From the NCBI GenBank assembly GCA_025454875.1, contig JALONP010000014.1, positions 1 through 64,000 on the forward strand: 64,000 nt of DNA, written 5' to 3'. This document shows, one piece after another, positions 54,181 through 63,494 of this stretch (positions are counted from its first letter, which is position 1; every line of letters starts with the position of its first letter). A program made the position numbers and the translations under genes. The notes beneath the pieces were generated by a model. It was not told the origin of the DNA and searched no databases. It worked only from the letters and a program-made list of their open reading frames with translations. This DNA comes from Bacteroidia bacterium (GTDB lineage Bacteria; Bacteroidota; Bacteroidia; UKL13-3).

Positions 54181-55473
54181 TTACGAGTTCATAATGGTTT
54201 CAATATGGTCTGCTTCAATTGGAATGTGTTCCATTAAATCAATGCAGCCGTTTTCAGTAATCAGTATTTCATTTTCCAAGCGAATGCCAATTCCTTCTTC
54301 AGGGATATAAATACCAGGCTCACAGCTAAACATCATGCCTGCTTGCATGGGTTCATAACGCATGCCAACATCATGCACATCAAGGCCAATAAAATGAGAT
54401 GTACCATGCATATAGTATTTTTTAAATGCTGGAGCGGCTGGGTTTTGATTTTTAATTTGGTCTAGTGTAAGCAATTTCAGATCAACAAGAACCTTTTCCA
54501 TTATTTGGCAAACTTGCCCGTGGTATTCCATTAAGAGCACTCCTGGTTTTAACAACTTTTTTGCTTCGCGCATTACATACAATACACTGTTGTAAACTTC
54601 TTTTTGTCGTGAAGAGAACTTGCCGTTTACCGGAAACACTCGAGTCATGTCACTAATATAATTGCCATAATCAGCACCACTGTCTAATAATACAAGGTCT
54701 CCATCTTGGCATGTATCTGTGTTTGTGATATAATGAAGTACGCACGCATTTTTGCCTGATGCAACGATTGGTGTAAATGAATGACCTGTAGCTCCATTAC
54801 GAATGTATTCGTGAATAACTTCTGCTTCAATCTCGTATTCTTTAACGCCTGGCTTAACAAACTTTAATACCCTATCTAACATCTTATTCGAAATTTCAAC
54901 AGCGTGTTTCATGTATTCAATCTCGATTGGATGTTTAACAGATCTTAATCGGTGCAAAATTGGTGCAGCTCTCTCAAATTGATGCAGAGGGAAGCGATTG
55001 CGCATTTGAAGTGCAAAGGTCAAATCTTTGTATGGAGCTAAATTTGATGCGCGGTCGTTTTCGTTTGTATTGAGGTAGACTTTGCTTGCCATTTGAATAA
55101 TGGAGCGGGTTAAACTTTCAAACTCATCCATCCAAAATACATTTTGGATTCCTGAAGCAGCGGTTGCTTCCTCTTTGGTATATTTATGTCCATCCCAAAC
55201 TGCGATATGCTCGTTGGTTCTTTTAATAAACAATGCTTCTTTAAAAGATTCTACCGGACAATCGGGAAATATGACAACAGCACATTCTTCTTGATCAATT
55301 CCTGTTAACCAAAACATATCACTATTTTGTTTAAAATCAAAACTTGCATCACCATTACGAGGCATGATATCATTGCTTTGTAAAATGGCAATGCTATTTG
55401 GTTGAAGTTGTTTGCTAAATCTTTTCCGATTGTCGCTAAAAAGTTTGTTGTCAATTAATTTATACCGTTTCAT
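54181..55473 (-). CDS. pepP: Xaa-Pro aminopeptidase (aminopeptidase P)
   Basis: 430 residues. The creatinase-like N-domain (about 1-165) precedes a pita-bread metallopeptidase domain. All five metal ligands are present in order: Asp in LVLLDSGADYGNY, Asp in ISDMTRVFP, His in MHGTSHFIGLDVHDVG, Glu in FSCEPGIYIPEEG and Glu in IRLENEILIT. It removes N-terminal residues before proline in cytoplasmic peptides with Mn2+. It is monocistronic or first before the YdeI-like gene, separated by a hairpin. It follows the symporter gene after about 140 bp that contain an inverted repeat. Confidence 0.95.
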   Translation of the reverse strand: MKRYKLIDNKLFSDNRKRFSKQLQPNSIAILQSNDIMPRNGDASFDFKQNSDMFWLTGIDQEECAVVIFPDCPVESFKEALFIKRTNEHIAVWDGHKYTKEEATAASGIQNVFWMDEFESLTRSIIQMASKVYLNTNENDRASNLAPYKDLTFALQMRNRFPLHQFERAAPILHRLRSVKHPIEIEYMKHAVEISNKMLDRVLKFVKPGVKEYEIEAEVIHEYIRNGATGHSFTPIVASGKNACVLHYITNTDTCQDGDLVLLDSGADYGNYISDMTRVFPVNGKFSSRQKEVYNSVLYVMREAKKLLKPGVLLMEYHGQVCQIMEKVLVDLKLLTLDQIKNQNPAAPAFKKYYMHGTSHFIGLDVHDVGMRYEPMQAGMMFSCEPGIYIPEEGIGIRLENEILITENGCIDLMEHIPIEADHIETIMNS

Positions 55474-55516
55474 TCGTATTAATTGTAAAGGTGATTAGAG
55501 AGAATACAACATTACT

Positions 55517-55601
55517 AAATTTTACCAAATTAATGCTTTAAAACCAATGGAAATTCAGCAGTTAGCTTAATCAGCCAATAGAGTCTAATTTAGTAAAATT
55601 T
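55517..55601. repeat. Separated inverted repeat between the symporter gene and pepP
   Basis: AAATTTTACCAAATTA (55517-55532) and TAATTTAGTAAAATTT (55586-55601) are inverted copies with one mismatch in 16, spaced by 53 bp. They could mark a pair of regulator sites before pepP or a long-loop structure after the symporter gene. Confidence 0.5.
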
Positions 55602-55611
55602 GCATTTGGTG

Positions 55612-56964
55612 TTAGATTTCATTTTCCCATTTGGCAATTACAAAAGTAGCTAGGCAATTACCAATGAGGTTCACAGAAGTGCGTCCCATGTCCATAAATG
55701 CATCAATTGCCAAAATAGCAAATGCCTTTTGAGGATCAAGTCCGAGTGAGGATACGGTGCTTACCAATATTAAAAAGGAAGCGCCTCTAACTCCAGCCAC
55801 TCCTTTGCTTGTGAGCATCAAGATCAGACACATTTGTATTTGTTCTGCTAGTGATAATTCAATACCACTTACTTGTGCTACAAAAACAGAAGCTAGTGAT
55901 AAGTAAAGGGTAGTTCCATCTAAATTAAAACTGAAACCAGTAGGTAATACAAACGAAACAACCTTGCGTGGTATGCCCATTTTTTCAAGGTTTTCCATGG
56001 CCTTGGGTAATGCAGCTTCTGAACTTGCAGTTGCAAATGCAATTGATAACGGTTCTGAAATATGATTGATAAACTTTTTGAAAGGGAGTTTAACCAATAA
56101 TCCGATTGGTATTAAAACGATTAATACAAATACACCCAATGCTGCATACAAAGTAACAAGTAGCTTTAACAAATCATGCAATACTCCATAACCCATGCTT
56201 GATACTGCATAACCAATGGCTCCACCAACGGCTAATGGGGCTACAAGCATTACAAGGTTTGTAAATTTAAACATTACTTCGGCTAATCCTTCAATGGCAT
56301 GGAGCATGTTTTCTTTTCGTTGGCCCTTTAATTGAGCAAGTGCAATTCCGAACAAAATGCTAAATACCACAATTTGCAATATTTGATTCTCAGCAACTGA
56401 TTTTGCAATGTTCTCGGGAAAAATATCGAGAATGACATTATGTGAATGTTTTTGCTCTAGGAGTTGATTGGCTTTATCTACTTGTTCTGTTTGCGCATTT
56501 AACGAAGACCCAACACCCGCTTGCGAGACATTAATTGCAATCAAACCAATAATGAGTGCAATTGTAGTCACAATTTCAAAATATAGAATTGATTTCCATC
56601 CCATCCTACCAACTTGTTTTAAATCGCTATGGCCTGCAATTCCAACCACTAAGGTTGAAAATAATAGAGGGGCAATGATGGTTTTGATTAAGCGTAAAAA
56701 AATATCGCTAAATACTTTGAGTTCTTTTGCTGCAGTTGGAAACCATTCGGCAGCTTCTATTCCCAAGAACATACACAATAGAATATACGGAGTAAGTTTA
56801 CGGATACGCCAAGCGTAAAGGGCCATGGCAATCATAAAGAGCCATCTGCTTATATGTAGCACCGCAGTTGGCACAACCGTCCACTCTAACCAGTTGGCAA
56901 CATGTAATAAAGAGTCGAGCAAGAAAAGCGAAAGTGCGAGAAGCAGTACTTTTTTGTTATCCAT
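55612..56964 (-). CDS. Dicarboxylate/amino acid:cation symporter (DAACS)
   Basis: 450 residues from the ATG at 56964 (MDNKKVLLLALSLF); an ATG at 57003 would add 13 residues of no clear value. Features of the glutamate/dicarboxylate carriers are FLRLIKTIIAPLLFSTLVVG, ATASSEAALPKAMENLEKMG (the re-entrant HP1 serine-rich loop), GFSFNLDGTTLYLSLASVF (NMDGT motif of TM7), and DMGRTSVNLIGNCLA of TM8, whose Arg suggests an acidic substrate. Aspartate, glutamate or C4-dicarboxylate is possible. An extra N-terminal pair of helices is present. It lies between msrB and pepP. Confidence 0.92.
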   Translation of the reverse strand: MDNKKVLLLALSLFLLDSLLHVANWLEWTVVPTAVLHISRWLFMIAMALYAWRIRKLTPYILLCMFLGIEAAEWFPTAAKELKVFSDIFLRLIKTIIAPLLFSTLVVGIAGHSDLKQVGRMGWKSILYFEIVTTIALIIGLIAINVSQAGVGSSLNAQTEQVDKANQLLEQKHSHNVILDIFPENIAKSVAENQILQIVVFSILFGIALAQLKGQRKENMLHAIEGLAEVMFKFTNLVMLVAPLAVGGAIGYAVSSMGYGVLHDLLKLLVTLYAALGVFVLIVLIPIGLLVKLPFKKFINHISEPLSIAFATASSEAALPKAMENLEKMGIPRKVVSFVLPTGFSFNLDGTTLYLSLASVFVAQVSGIELSLAEQIQMCLILMLTSKGVAGVRGASFLILVSTVSSLGLDPQKAFAILAIDAFMDMGRTSVNLIGNCLATFVIAKWENEI

Positions 56965-57006
56965 ATAAACAAACCTAACAAAAACAGCGCATTTTACGCG
57001 CAATCT

Positions 57007-57414
57007 TTACTTCGATTTGTTTTTAAATTGGAGTGAAGTTGAATTGACACAGTAACGCAAGCCTCCTTTATCTGATGGTCCATCGTCAAACACATGTCCT
57101 AAGTGGCCACCACAACGGGCGCATAAAATTTCTATTCGCTTCATTCCATGGCTATAGTCAGGCTTTTCTACTATTTTGGTTTTATCGAGCGCCTCATAAA
57201 AGCTAGGCCACCCGCAGCCTGCGTCAAATTTCGTATTTGAAGTAAATAACTCGTTGCCACAAGCAGCGCATTCATAAGTTCCTTCTTCCCAATGTTGGTC
57301 GTACTTTCCGGTATATGGGCGGTCTGTTCCTTTTTTTCGGATAACATAATACTGCTCTTCGGTAAGTTGTTCTTTCCATTGAGCTTCTGTTTTATTAATT
57401 GTAAACGTATCCAT
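57007..57414 (-). CDS. msrB: Peptide-methionine (R)-S-oxide reductase
   Basis: 135 residues from the ATG at 57414 (MDTFTINKTEAQWKEQLT). The zinc Cys pairs are in YECAACGNELF and ILCARCGGHLGHVF. CGWPSFYEAL and the catalytic Cys in RYCVNSTSLQF are intact. It reduces R-methionine sulfoxide with thioredoxin. The frame continues upstream to an ATG at 57555 and would add a hydrophobic stretch (QTLLLLILACILQVCISC) resembling a lipoprotein signal, but that overlaps the T9SS cargo gene by 140 bp. The short form starts 1 bp after that gene's stop, so coupling is likely. A cytoplasmic or lipoprotein location depends on the start. Confidence 0.93.
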   Translation of the reverse strand: MDTFTINKTEAQWKEQLTEEQYYVIRKKGTDRPYTGKYDQHWEEGTYECAACGNELFTSNTKFDAGCGWPSFYEALDKTKIVEKPDYSHGMKRIEILCARCGGHLGHVFDDGPSDKGGLRYCVNSTSLQFKNKSK

Positions 57415-57415
57415 A

Positions 57416-59494
57416 TTATTGTTTAACAACGCGGTAGTTGTATTGTTTACCTTCGAGTTGGAGTTGCAGGATATACAAACCTGGAGGATACAAGCGAGTA
57501 TCAATAATAACAGTGTTTGATTGATTGGGAGAAGGTTGGATGAAATTGTTTTCATATAAAGATCCGGTTAGTGAAAATAGCGAATAAGAACCTTGTTCGG
57601 ACATCCCTTTAATGTTCAATTGAAGGTTTTCAGTAAACGGGTTAGCTAGTACTTTTATTGTGATAGGATTTTGATTTCCTTCACGTTGTATTGATCTCAT
57701 TTCACTGTAAGTAAAGGTACCATCAAAGTCAGTTTGTTTAAGCCGGTAAATAAACATAGATGAAGTTTGTTGGCTTATATCATCCATCCACTGGTATCTT
57801 TTTAATTGGTAGCTTGTTCCTGCTCCTTTTACTTTTCCTAAATCAACCCAAGTAATTGCATCTGTGCTCCGTTGTATGGTAAATGAAGCATTGTTTAGTT
57901 CATTTGCTGTTTCCCACTTAAGCAAGATATTTTGTTCGCCTATTGCTTCCACTGCGAATGATTTAAAACTAACAGGAAGCGAAGTGGCACTGCTCGTTAA
58001 AAAACCACTTGATTGGTAGTTCGTGGTTGTATACCAGCCGTTGTACTCAATTATGGCGTAATGGTAAGTTGTATTTGGATTTAAATTGGTTAATGTAACA
58101 CTGCTACCTGACCCATTGTATACAACATAATTGCCAGTTCCAATTTGAGGGGCAAGTGTCAGGTTTCTATTCGCTTCATACATTAATGTATCTAAAGGGA
58201 ATGAGCTTACAGCGGAGCCAGCTTTAACCAAGACTATTCTTCTGGAACCATTACCCGTTTTCCACGACAAAGTAAGGCTGGTGTTGGAGTGATTGGCAAT
58301 GGAGAGGTTGCTTGCCGATACAGTAGGTTCGTTTGGAATGCTGCCTCCCCATATTCGTTGCACAAAGTGAGGGCTGTCAATATATGGATTTCGATTTGCT
58401 TGCAATGCAAAAATGGCATTGTTGCGTTTAATTTCTTTGTCGCTTACTGGGTCAAGGTTGTGCCATGAAATTAACAAATCAATATACCAAGAATCGTATG
58501 CAGGGAACGAATTCCCGGCAAGTACGTCATTTGCGTTTCCATTGCTTTGCCAACCACTAATTAAGTTTTCGTACCGTGTAGCCATGTAGAGCTGGGCTCT
58601 TGCTATGTCTCCTTTGTACTCATCAATGGGTTCAAATACAATTCCAGAATATCCTGAGTTTGTTGTACCAGTTCCACGTTTGCCTCCATAGCTTGAAGTG
58701 TATGAAACGGAAGTAACATTGCCAAAAGGGTAATTGCTTCGTTCTCCATTTACTTTTCCATCAGAGGCAAATACATGAAACAAATCTGATTGCATTGGAG
58801 AGCCACTTGCAAACCAACTTTGCGGGAATGTATGTTCCCGATTGTAACAATCACCTTCAACAGCATATGTTCCGCATTGATCTGTTGACAGGGTGTATTC
58901 ATATGGAGAAGTTGTATCGAGTCGGGCAGAATAAATGTCCCAAACTTTACCATTCAATTGTTTATCAGTTGTTGAAAACGCATTCCATACGCCTGGTGTA
59001 TATCCTTGAGCCGTATGGCCAAGAATTTTGTTGTATAAATTGGTTTTAAGGGTAGCTCCTCTACCTGTTGCTGTTGCATAATAATTGGATGGAGAGGTTG
59101 GTATTGCCCAAGCAATGCAGGTTCCACTTACACTGACGTTTCTTGTTGTAGAGCCTACGCTTGCATTTACAATATTGCCACTAAATGAACCAGTGAATGA
59201 AGGGCTAAACCTCACGAAAATGGAAACAGTATCTACAAATCCTGATACAGGAGTTAAGGTTACGCTTTTACCATAACCATGTAAATAAGAGGTTGATACT
59301 TCAAAGGTACTATCAGCGGTAATGACTAGATTGGCAGAGAGGGAAGTGCCAAAAACCGTATATCTTAATACAGTTGAACTGTGAAAAGGGTATACGTTTC
59401 CAAACGAAGAAAGCGCAGTGACATTGGTGGTAATGGTTCCAGCTAAAAGTTGGAGATTACTTAATAATACAGAAATGAGCAACAGTCGTTTCAC
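57416..59494 (-). CDS. Extracellular endonuclease I with FN3-like and T9SS sorting domains
   Basis: 692 residues with a signal peptide (ending LQLLAG). After an N-terminal sandwich (about 20-130) comes an endonuclease I domain (about 135-385) with the beta-beta-alpha-metal motif DCYNREHTFPQSWF (general-base His), SDLFHVFASDGKVNGERSNY and RAQLYMATRYENL. A fibronectin-III-like domain follows (about 390-500: LTLSWKTGNGSRR, NLNPNTTYHYAIIEYNG). The C-terminus, VLANPFTENLQLNIKG to QYNYRVVKQ, is a T9SS sorting domain with a deviant ANPF motif. It would degrade extracellular DNA or RNA for nutrition or to loosen eDNA. It is followed by msrB. Confidence 0.93.
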   Translation of the reverse strand: MKRLLLISVLLSNLQLLAGTITTNVTALSSFGNVYPFHSSTVLRYTVFGTSLSANLVITADSTFEVSTSYLHGYGKSVTLTPVSGFVDTVSIFVRFSPSFTGSFSGNIVNASVGSTTRNVSVSGTCIAWAIPTSPSNYYATATGRGATLKTNLYNKILGHTAQGYTPGVWNAFSTTDKQLNGKVWDIYSARLDTTSPYEYTLSTDQCGTYAVEGDCYNREHTFPQSWFASGSPMQSDLFHVFASDGKVNGERSNYPFGNVTSVSYTSSYGGKRGTGTTNSGYSGIVFEPIDEYKGDIARAQLYMATRYENLISGWQSNGNANDVLAGNSFPAYDSWYIDLLISWHNLDPVSDKEIKRNNAIFALQANRNPYIDSPHFVQRIWGGSIPNEPTVSASNLSIANHSNTSLTLSWKTGNGSRRIVLVKAGSAVSSFPLDTLMYEANRNLTLAPQIGTGNYVVYNGSGSSVTLTNLNPNTTYHYAIIEYNGWYTTTNYQSSGFLTSSATSLPVSFKSFAVEAIGEQNILLKWETANELNNASFTIQRSTDAITWVDLGKVKGAGTSYQLKRYQWMDDISQQTSSMFIYRLKQTDFDGTFTYSEMRSIQREGNQNPITIKVLANPFTENLQLNIKGMSEQGSYSLFSLTGSLYENNFIQPSPNQSNTVIIDTRLYPPGLYILQLQLEGKQYNYRVVKQ

Positions 59495-59529
59495 GGAGCT
59501 AAGATAGTTTATATTTTGTTATGCTATGG

Positions 59530-61104
59530 TTAACAATTCGTTTTCAAACAGGCTTCGGCCATTAGGCTTGCACAGCGTTCGCCATCCATTGCTGCACTCA
59601 CAATACCACCTGCATATCCTGCACCTTCAGCACATGGGTAAAGCCCTTTTATTTCTGGATGCATTAATGTAGTTGGGTCACGCGGAATTCGAACGGGAGA
59701 AGAAGTACGCGATTCAGTTGCCACCATAACTGCTTCGTTGGTTACATAACCTTTCATTTTTTTACCGAATACAGAGAGGGCATCTCTTAATGAATTGGCC
59801 ACGAACGAAGGTAAAATCTCATTCAAATTGTGGCTTTGGATTCCTGGTAAATAGGAGCAATCGGGCAATTTGTTTGAGTGTTTGTTTGATACAAAATCGG
59901 CTACCCTTTGCGCTGGGGCTTGGAGGCTTTGTGTTGCTTCGAAAGCTTTTTGTTCAACACTTGCTTGAAAGCGCATTGCTGCTAATGAGCCATTTTTCGT
60001 ATACGTTCCCAAATCGGTTTGTTGCACTGCAACTACAAGTCCTGAGTTGGCAAATTCGTTGTTTCGTTTACTTGGGCTCCATCCATTTACTACAACCTCC
60101 CCAGGAGCTGTAGCGGCAGGAGCTATAATTCCACCAGGGCACATGCAAAAAGAAAACACACCCCTACCAAGTGATTGGTTAACGATGCTGTATGAAGCTG
60201 GCGGTAGGTAATCACCTCTTGATTCACATTTGTATTGGATCTGATCAATTAATGATTGTGGGTGCTCTATTCGTACACCCAAAGCGAAAGGTTTGGCTTC
60301 GATTGAAATCTTTTTTCGGTGTAATAATTCGAAAATATCTCGAGCTGAATGCCCTGTTGCTAACAACACATTTTGCGTTGGTATAGTATATGTTTGATCC
60401 GTATTTAGCGTATGTTGAATGCTTACTCCTGATACTCCTTGGCTGTTGGTAATAATATCAATGAGTTTGCTGTTGAAGTGAAACTCACCTCCGCATGTTT
60501 CAATGGTTTGTCTAATATTGGTAATAATGCCTGGCAGTTTATTGGTGCCAATATGTGGATGCGCTTCATACAAAATATTAGAATCTGCGCCATGATAGGC
60601 TAACAAGTGGAGTATTCGTTGCACATCACCCCGTTTGGTAGAACGAGTATAGAGTTTGCCGTCACTATACGTACCAGCCCCACCTTCACCAAAACAGTAG
60701 TTGGAATCCGGATTTACCGTAAGTTGTTTCGTTATTGCAGCAAGGTCGCGTCTCCGATCGCGTACATTTTTACCACGCTCAATGATGATTGGTTTTATTC
60801 CAAGTTCAATTAACTTGAGTGCGGCAAACAAGCCAGCGGGTCCAGCACCAATAATAACAGCATGCGGTTTTTGGTGTACTAAATCAAAATGAAAGGTGTA
60901 GGTTTTGCTAACACTGTCTTTATCTGTAATAATATTCAGTAAAATGTTGTATCGTATGGGTTTCCTGCGCGCGTCAAGTGATTTGCGTACAATTTCAACT
61001 TGAGTAGAGGCATTGAGTTTAAGATGCTGTTGCGCATAAGAAATGATTGCTTCGGAATTAGCGCATTGCTCAGGTAATAAGCTGATTTCAATTTGTTTAT
61101 GCAT
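59530..61104 (-). CDS. NAD(P)/FAD-dependent oxidoreductase family protein
   Basis: 524 residues. After an N-terminal domain (about 1-80, LDARRKPIRYNILLNI) the FAD Rossmann fingerprint appears as AVIIGAGPAGLFAALKL, then IIERGKNVRDRRRDL, CFGEGGAGTYSDGKLYTRST, VLLATGHSARDIFELLHRK, and a C-terminal GLYPCAEGAGYAGGIVSAAMDG. This is the group of bacterial dehydrogenase-like flavoproteins related to the HI0933 and geranylgeranyl-reductase folds. The substrate is unknown. No catalytic Cys pair is apparent. It is monocistronic or first in the run before the endonuclease gene, 35 bp away. Confidence 0.88.
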   Translation of the reverse strand: MHKQIEISLLPEQCANSEAIISYAQQHLKLNASTQVEIVRKSLDARRKPIRYNILLNIITDKDSVSKTYTFHFDLVHQKPHAVIIGAGPAGLFAALKLIELGIKPIIIERGKNVRDRRRDLAAITKQLTVNPDSNYCFGEGGAGTYSDGKLYTRSTKRGDVQRILHLLAYHGADSNILYEAHPHIGTNKLPGIITNIRQTIETCGGEFHFNSKLIDIITNSQGVSGVSIQHTLNTDQTYTIPTQNVLLATGHSARDIFELLHRKKISIEAKPFALGVRIEHPQSLIDQIQYKCESRGDYLPPASYSIVNQSLGRGVFSFCMCPGGIIAPAATAPGEVVVNGWSPSKRNNEFANSGLVVAVQQTDLGTYTKNGSLAAMRFQASVEQKAFEATQSLQAPAQRVADFVSNKHSNKLPDCSYLPGIQSHNLNEILPSFVANSLRDALSVFGKKMKGYVTNEAVMVATESRTSSPVRIPRDPTTLMHPEIKGLYPCAEGAGYAGGIVSAAMDGERCASLMAEACLKTNC

Positions 61105-61166
61105 GGTTAGGTGTTTATCCTAAAAACTTGTGGGAAACAAAAATCTGAAAAAAAAGGCGAGTTCCT

Positions 61167-61174
61167 TACTTTTG
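61167..61174 (+). promoter_or_regulatory. Putative -7 element TACTTTTG of the transketolase operon
   Basis: It matches TAnnTTTG and would give a leader of about 57 nt before the ATG at 61237. No good -33 is seen. Confidence 0.4.
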
Positions 61175-61236
61175 CCTGGGTTAAAATGAACTTCAAAGTT
61201 CATAAAACTCTAAATCAATCATTTATAGCAGCAATT

Positions 61237-62082
61237 ATGGCAGACATTCAGCAACTTCATCATTTAGCCACTCAAGTTCGAAGAGATATTTTACGTATGG
61301 TTCACGGAGCCAAGTCAGGGCATCCTGGGGGGTCATTGGGTTGTGCTGATTTTGTAACTGCTTTGTATGCTGAGGTAATGGATCATCAACCTTCGTTTAA
61401 TATGGATGGAGTTGGAGAGGATGTATTCTTTTTATCAAATGGACATATCTCTCCTGTATTTTATAGCGTATTGGCGCGTACGGGTTATTTTCCGGTTTCG
61501 GAATTGGCAAGTTTCAGAAAACTCAATTCGAGGTTGCAAGGTCACCCTGCAACACATGAGCATTTGCCAGGTGTTCGCATTGCAACAGGCTCATTGGGGC
61601 AAGGAGTATCTGTTGCAGTTGGTGCTGCGCTGGCAAAAAAAATGAATGGAGATACAAAGCATGTATACGTTTTGATGGGTGATGGTGAGATACAAGAAGG
61701 ACAGAATTGGGAAGCATTTATGTTTGCTGCTCATAATAAAGTGGATAATTTAATAGTTACCATTGATTACAACGGTCAGCAAATTGATGGTTCAACGCAA
61801 CAAATTATGGGCTTAGGCTCCGATATTGAAGCCAAGTTGAAAGCTTTTGGATGGGAGGTGATGCATATGGATGGCCATCAAATGGAATCCATCCTTGATA
61901 CTTTATCAAAGGCAAAGAGTGCTTCGGGTAAAGGCAAGCCAATTTTCATTATCATGAAAACGGAAATGGGTTACCCTGTAGACTTTATGATGGGTTCTCA
62001 TAAATGGCATGGTGTGGCACCTAACGATGCAGAACTTGAGAAAGCGTTGAGTCAACTTACCACACCACTGGCCGACTATTAA
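61237..62082 (+). CDS. Transketolase, N-terminal (thiamine diphosphate-binding) subunit
   Basis: 281 residues from the ATG at 61237 (MADIQQLHHLATQVRRDILR); the longer frame start at 61111 lies before the predicted promoter. GAKSGHPGGSLGCADFVTAL, PGVRIATGSLGQGVSVAVGA and the ThDP/Mg site GDGEIQEGQNWEAF...NKVDNL are present. It pairs with the C-terminal subunit encoded at 63495 to move two-carbon units between ketoses and aldoses; such split transketolases are widespread. The vWA gene starts 17 bp later, so the three genes look like one operon. Confidence 0.94.
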   Translation: MADIQQLHHLATQVRRDILRMVHGAKSGHPGGSLGCADFVTALYAEVMDHQPSFNMDGVGEDVFFLSNGHISPVFYSVLARTGYFPVSELASFRKLNSRLQGHPATHEHLPGVRIATGSLGQGVSVAVGAALAKKMNGDTKHVYVLMGDGEIQEGQNWEAFMFAAHNKVDNLIVTIDYNGQQIDGSTQQIMGLGSDIEAKLKAFGWEVMHMDGHQMESILDTLSKAKSASGKGKPIFIIMKTEMGYPVDFMMGSHKWHGVAPNDAELEKALSQLTTPLADY

Positions 62083-62099
62083 TTTTTAAGAAGGCTACA

Positions 62100-63476
62100 T
62101 TGGCTAATAAATATAAATACTGTGTCGTTTTATTGTTAGCACTTTTTTGTGCTCGGGTAAATGCGCAGTCACAACCAAAAGTAAAAACAAGGATACTGTT
62201 TTTATTAGACGCTTCTGGCAGTATGTACGCAACTATGGATAAAGATACGCGTATCAATGTTGCTAAACGATTGCTATCAAAAATTATGGATAGTTTGCAA
62301 ACCGCAAAAGATGTAGAGGTGGCATTGAGGGTTTATGGTCATATCAGCATACCAGCTAAGCGAGATTGCAAAGACACTAGGCTTGAGGTTCCGTTTAAGC
62401 CGAATAACCACGCAGAAATAAAACGTGAAGTGAATAAAATTGTTCCCAAAGGAACCACATTGATAGCGTATTCGCTTCAACAAGCAGCATACGATTTTCC
62501 AAAACAACCAGGAGTGCGGAATGTTATTGTGCTTATCACAGATGGTATTGAAGAGTGTCAAGGAGATCCGTGCGCGGTATCTGAGGCCTTACAGAGCAAT
62601 GGAGTAGTTTTGAGGCCATTTATTGTAGGAATTGGCGGAACGGCTGATTTTAAAAAAGCGTTTGAATGTGTTGGACGTTACTACGATGCGAATACCGAAG
62701 CAGATTTTGATAATGTGTTAAACGTTGTGATTAGTCAAGCGTTGAACAATACAACTGCTCAAATAAACTTATTGGATGCTTTTAGTAAACCAAGTGAAAC
62801 GAATGTTAACATGACATTTTACGATATCCATTCAGGTCAAATGGTATATAACTTTATTCATACTATGAATGAAAAAGGCTATCCGGATACAATTGCAATC
62901 GACCCTATTTACAAGTATAGAATTGTGGTTCACTCATTGCCAGCTGTGGTGAAAGACAATGTTGAAATTGCGGCAGGCAAGCACAATACCATTGGTATTG
63001 ATGTGCCACAAGGAACATTACTACTTAAAATTATGGGGCAAACGCAATACCCCAAATTGCAATACATTATTCGCAAAGAAGGTGAGTCGGCAACTTTAAA
63101 TGTACAAGACGCCAACGTAACAGAGAAGTACCTGGTTGGTAAATATGATATCGAAATTTTATCGGTACCTCGTATTATTCAAAAAGGAATTGAAATTAAA
63201 CAGAGTCATACCACTACGATTGAACTGCCACAGCCAGGTCGCCTTATTGTAATAGCTGTAACAAAGGCGTATTATGCTGACTTGTATCAAATGAACAAAA
63301 ACGAGTTGCAGTGGATTTGCAAGATTCCAACAGAAAATAGAACACACAATATGGTGTTGCAACCTGGTAAGTACAAAGTTGTATACCGTTCACGCGCAGC
63401 TTACCGAAGTGATCAAACATTTGAACGTGAATTTACCATTACCTCAGGAGCAGCAACCAACTTGACATTAAATTAA
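62100..63476 (+). CDS. Exported von Willebrand factor A domain protein
   Basis: 458 residues from a TTG start; the first in-frame ATG would cut into the vWA core, and no upstream ATG exists after the transketolase stop. A signal peptide (ending ARVNAQ) precedes a vWA domain (about 30-210) with the MIDAS motif FLLDASGSMYA, a Thr in KGTTLIAYSLQQA, and VIVLITDGIEECQGDPCAV as the third metal loop; two Cys nearby may form a disulfide. The remaining 240 residues form beta-sandwich repeats (AGKHNTIGIDVPQGTLLLKI, QPGRLIVIAVTKAYYADLY). It could bind a protein or peptidoglycan-linked partner in the periplasm. It lies between the two transketolase subunit genes, 17 and 18 bp away. Confidence 0.88.
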   Translation: MANKYKYCVVLLLALFCARVNAQSQPKVKTRILFLLDASGSMYATMDKDTRINVAKRLLSKIMDSLQTAKDVEVALRVYGHISIPAKRDCKDTRLEVPFKPNNHAEIKREVNKIVPKGTTLIAYSLQQAAYDFPKQPGVRNVIVLITDGIEECQGDPCAVSEALQSNGVVLRPFIVGIGGTADFKKAFECVGRYYDANTEADFDNVLNVVISQALNNTTAQINLLDAFSKPSETNVNMTFYDIHSGQMVYNFIHTMNEKGYPDTIAIDPIYKYRIVVHSLPAVVKDNVEIAAGKHNTIGIDVPQGTLLLKIMGQTQYPKLQYIIRKEGESATLNVQDANVTEKYLVGKYDIEILSVPRIIQKGIEIKQSHTTTIELPQPGRLIVIAVTKAYYADLYQMNKNELQWICKIPTENRTHNMVLQPGKYKVVYRSRAAYRSDQTFEREFTITSGAATNLTLN

Positions 63477-63494
63477 AAAAACGGACAGAATATT

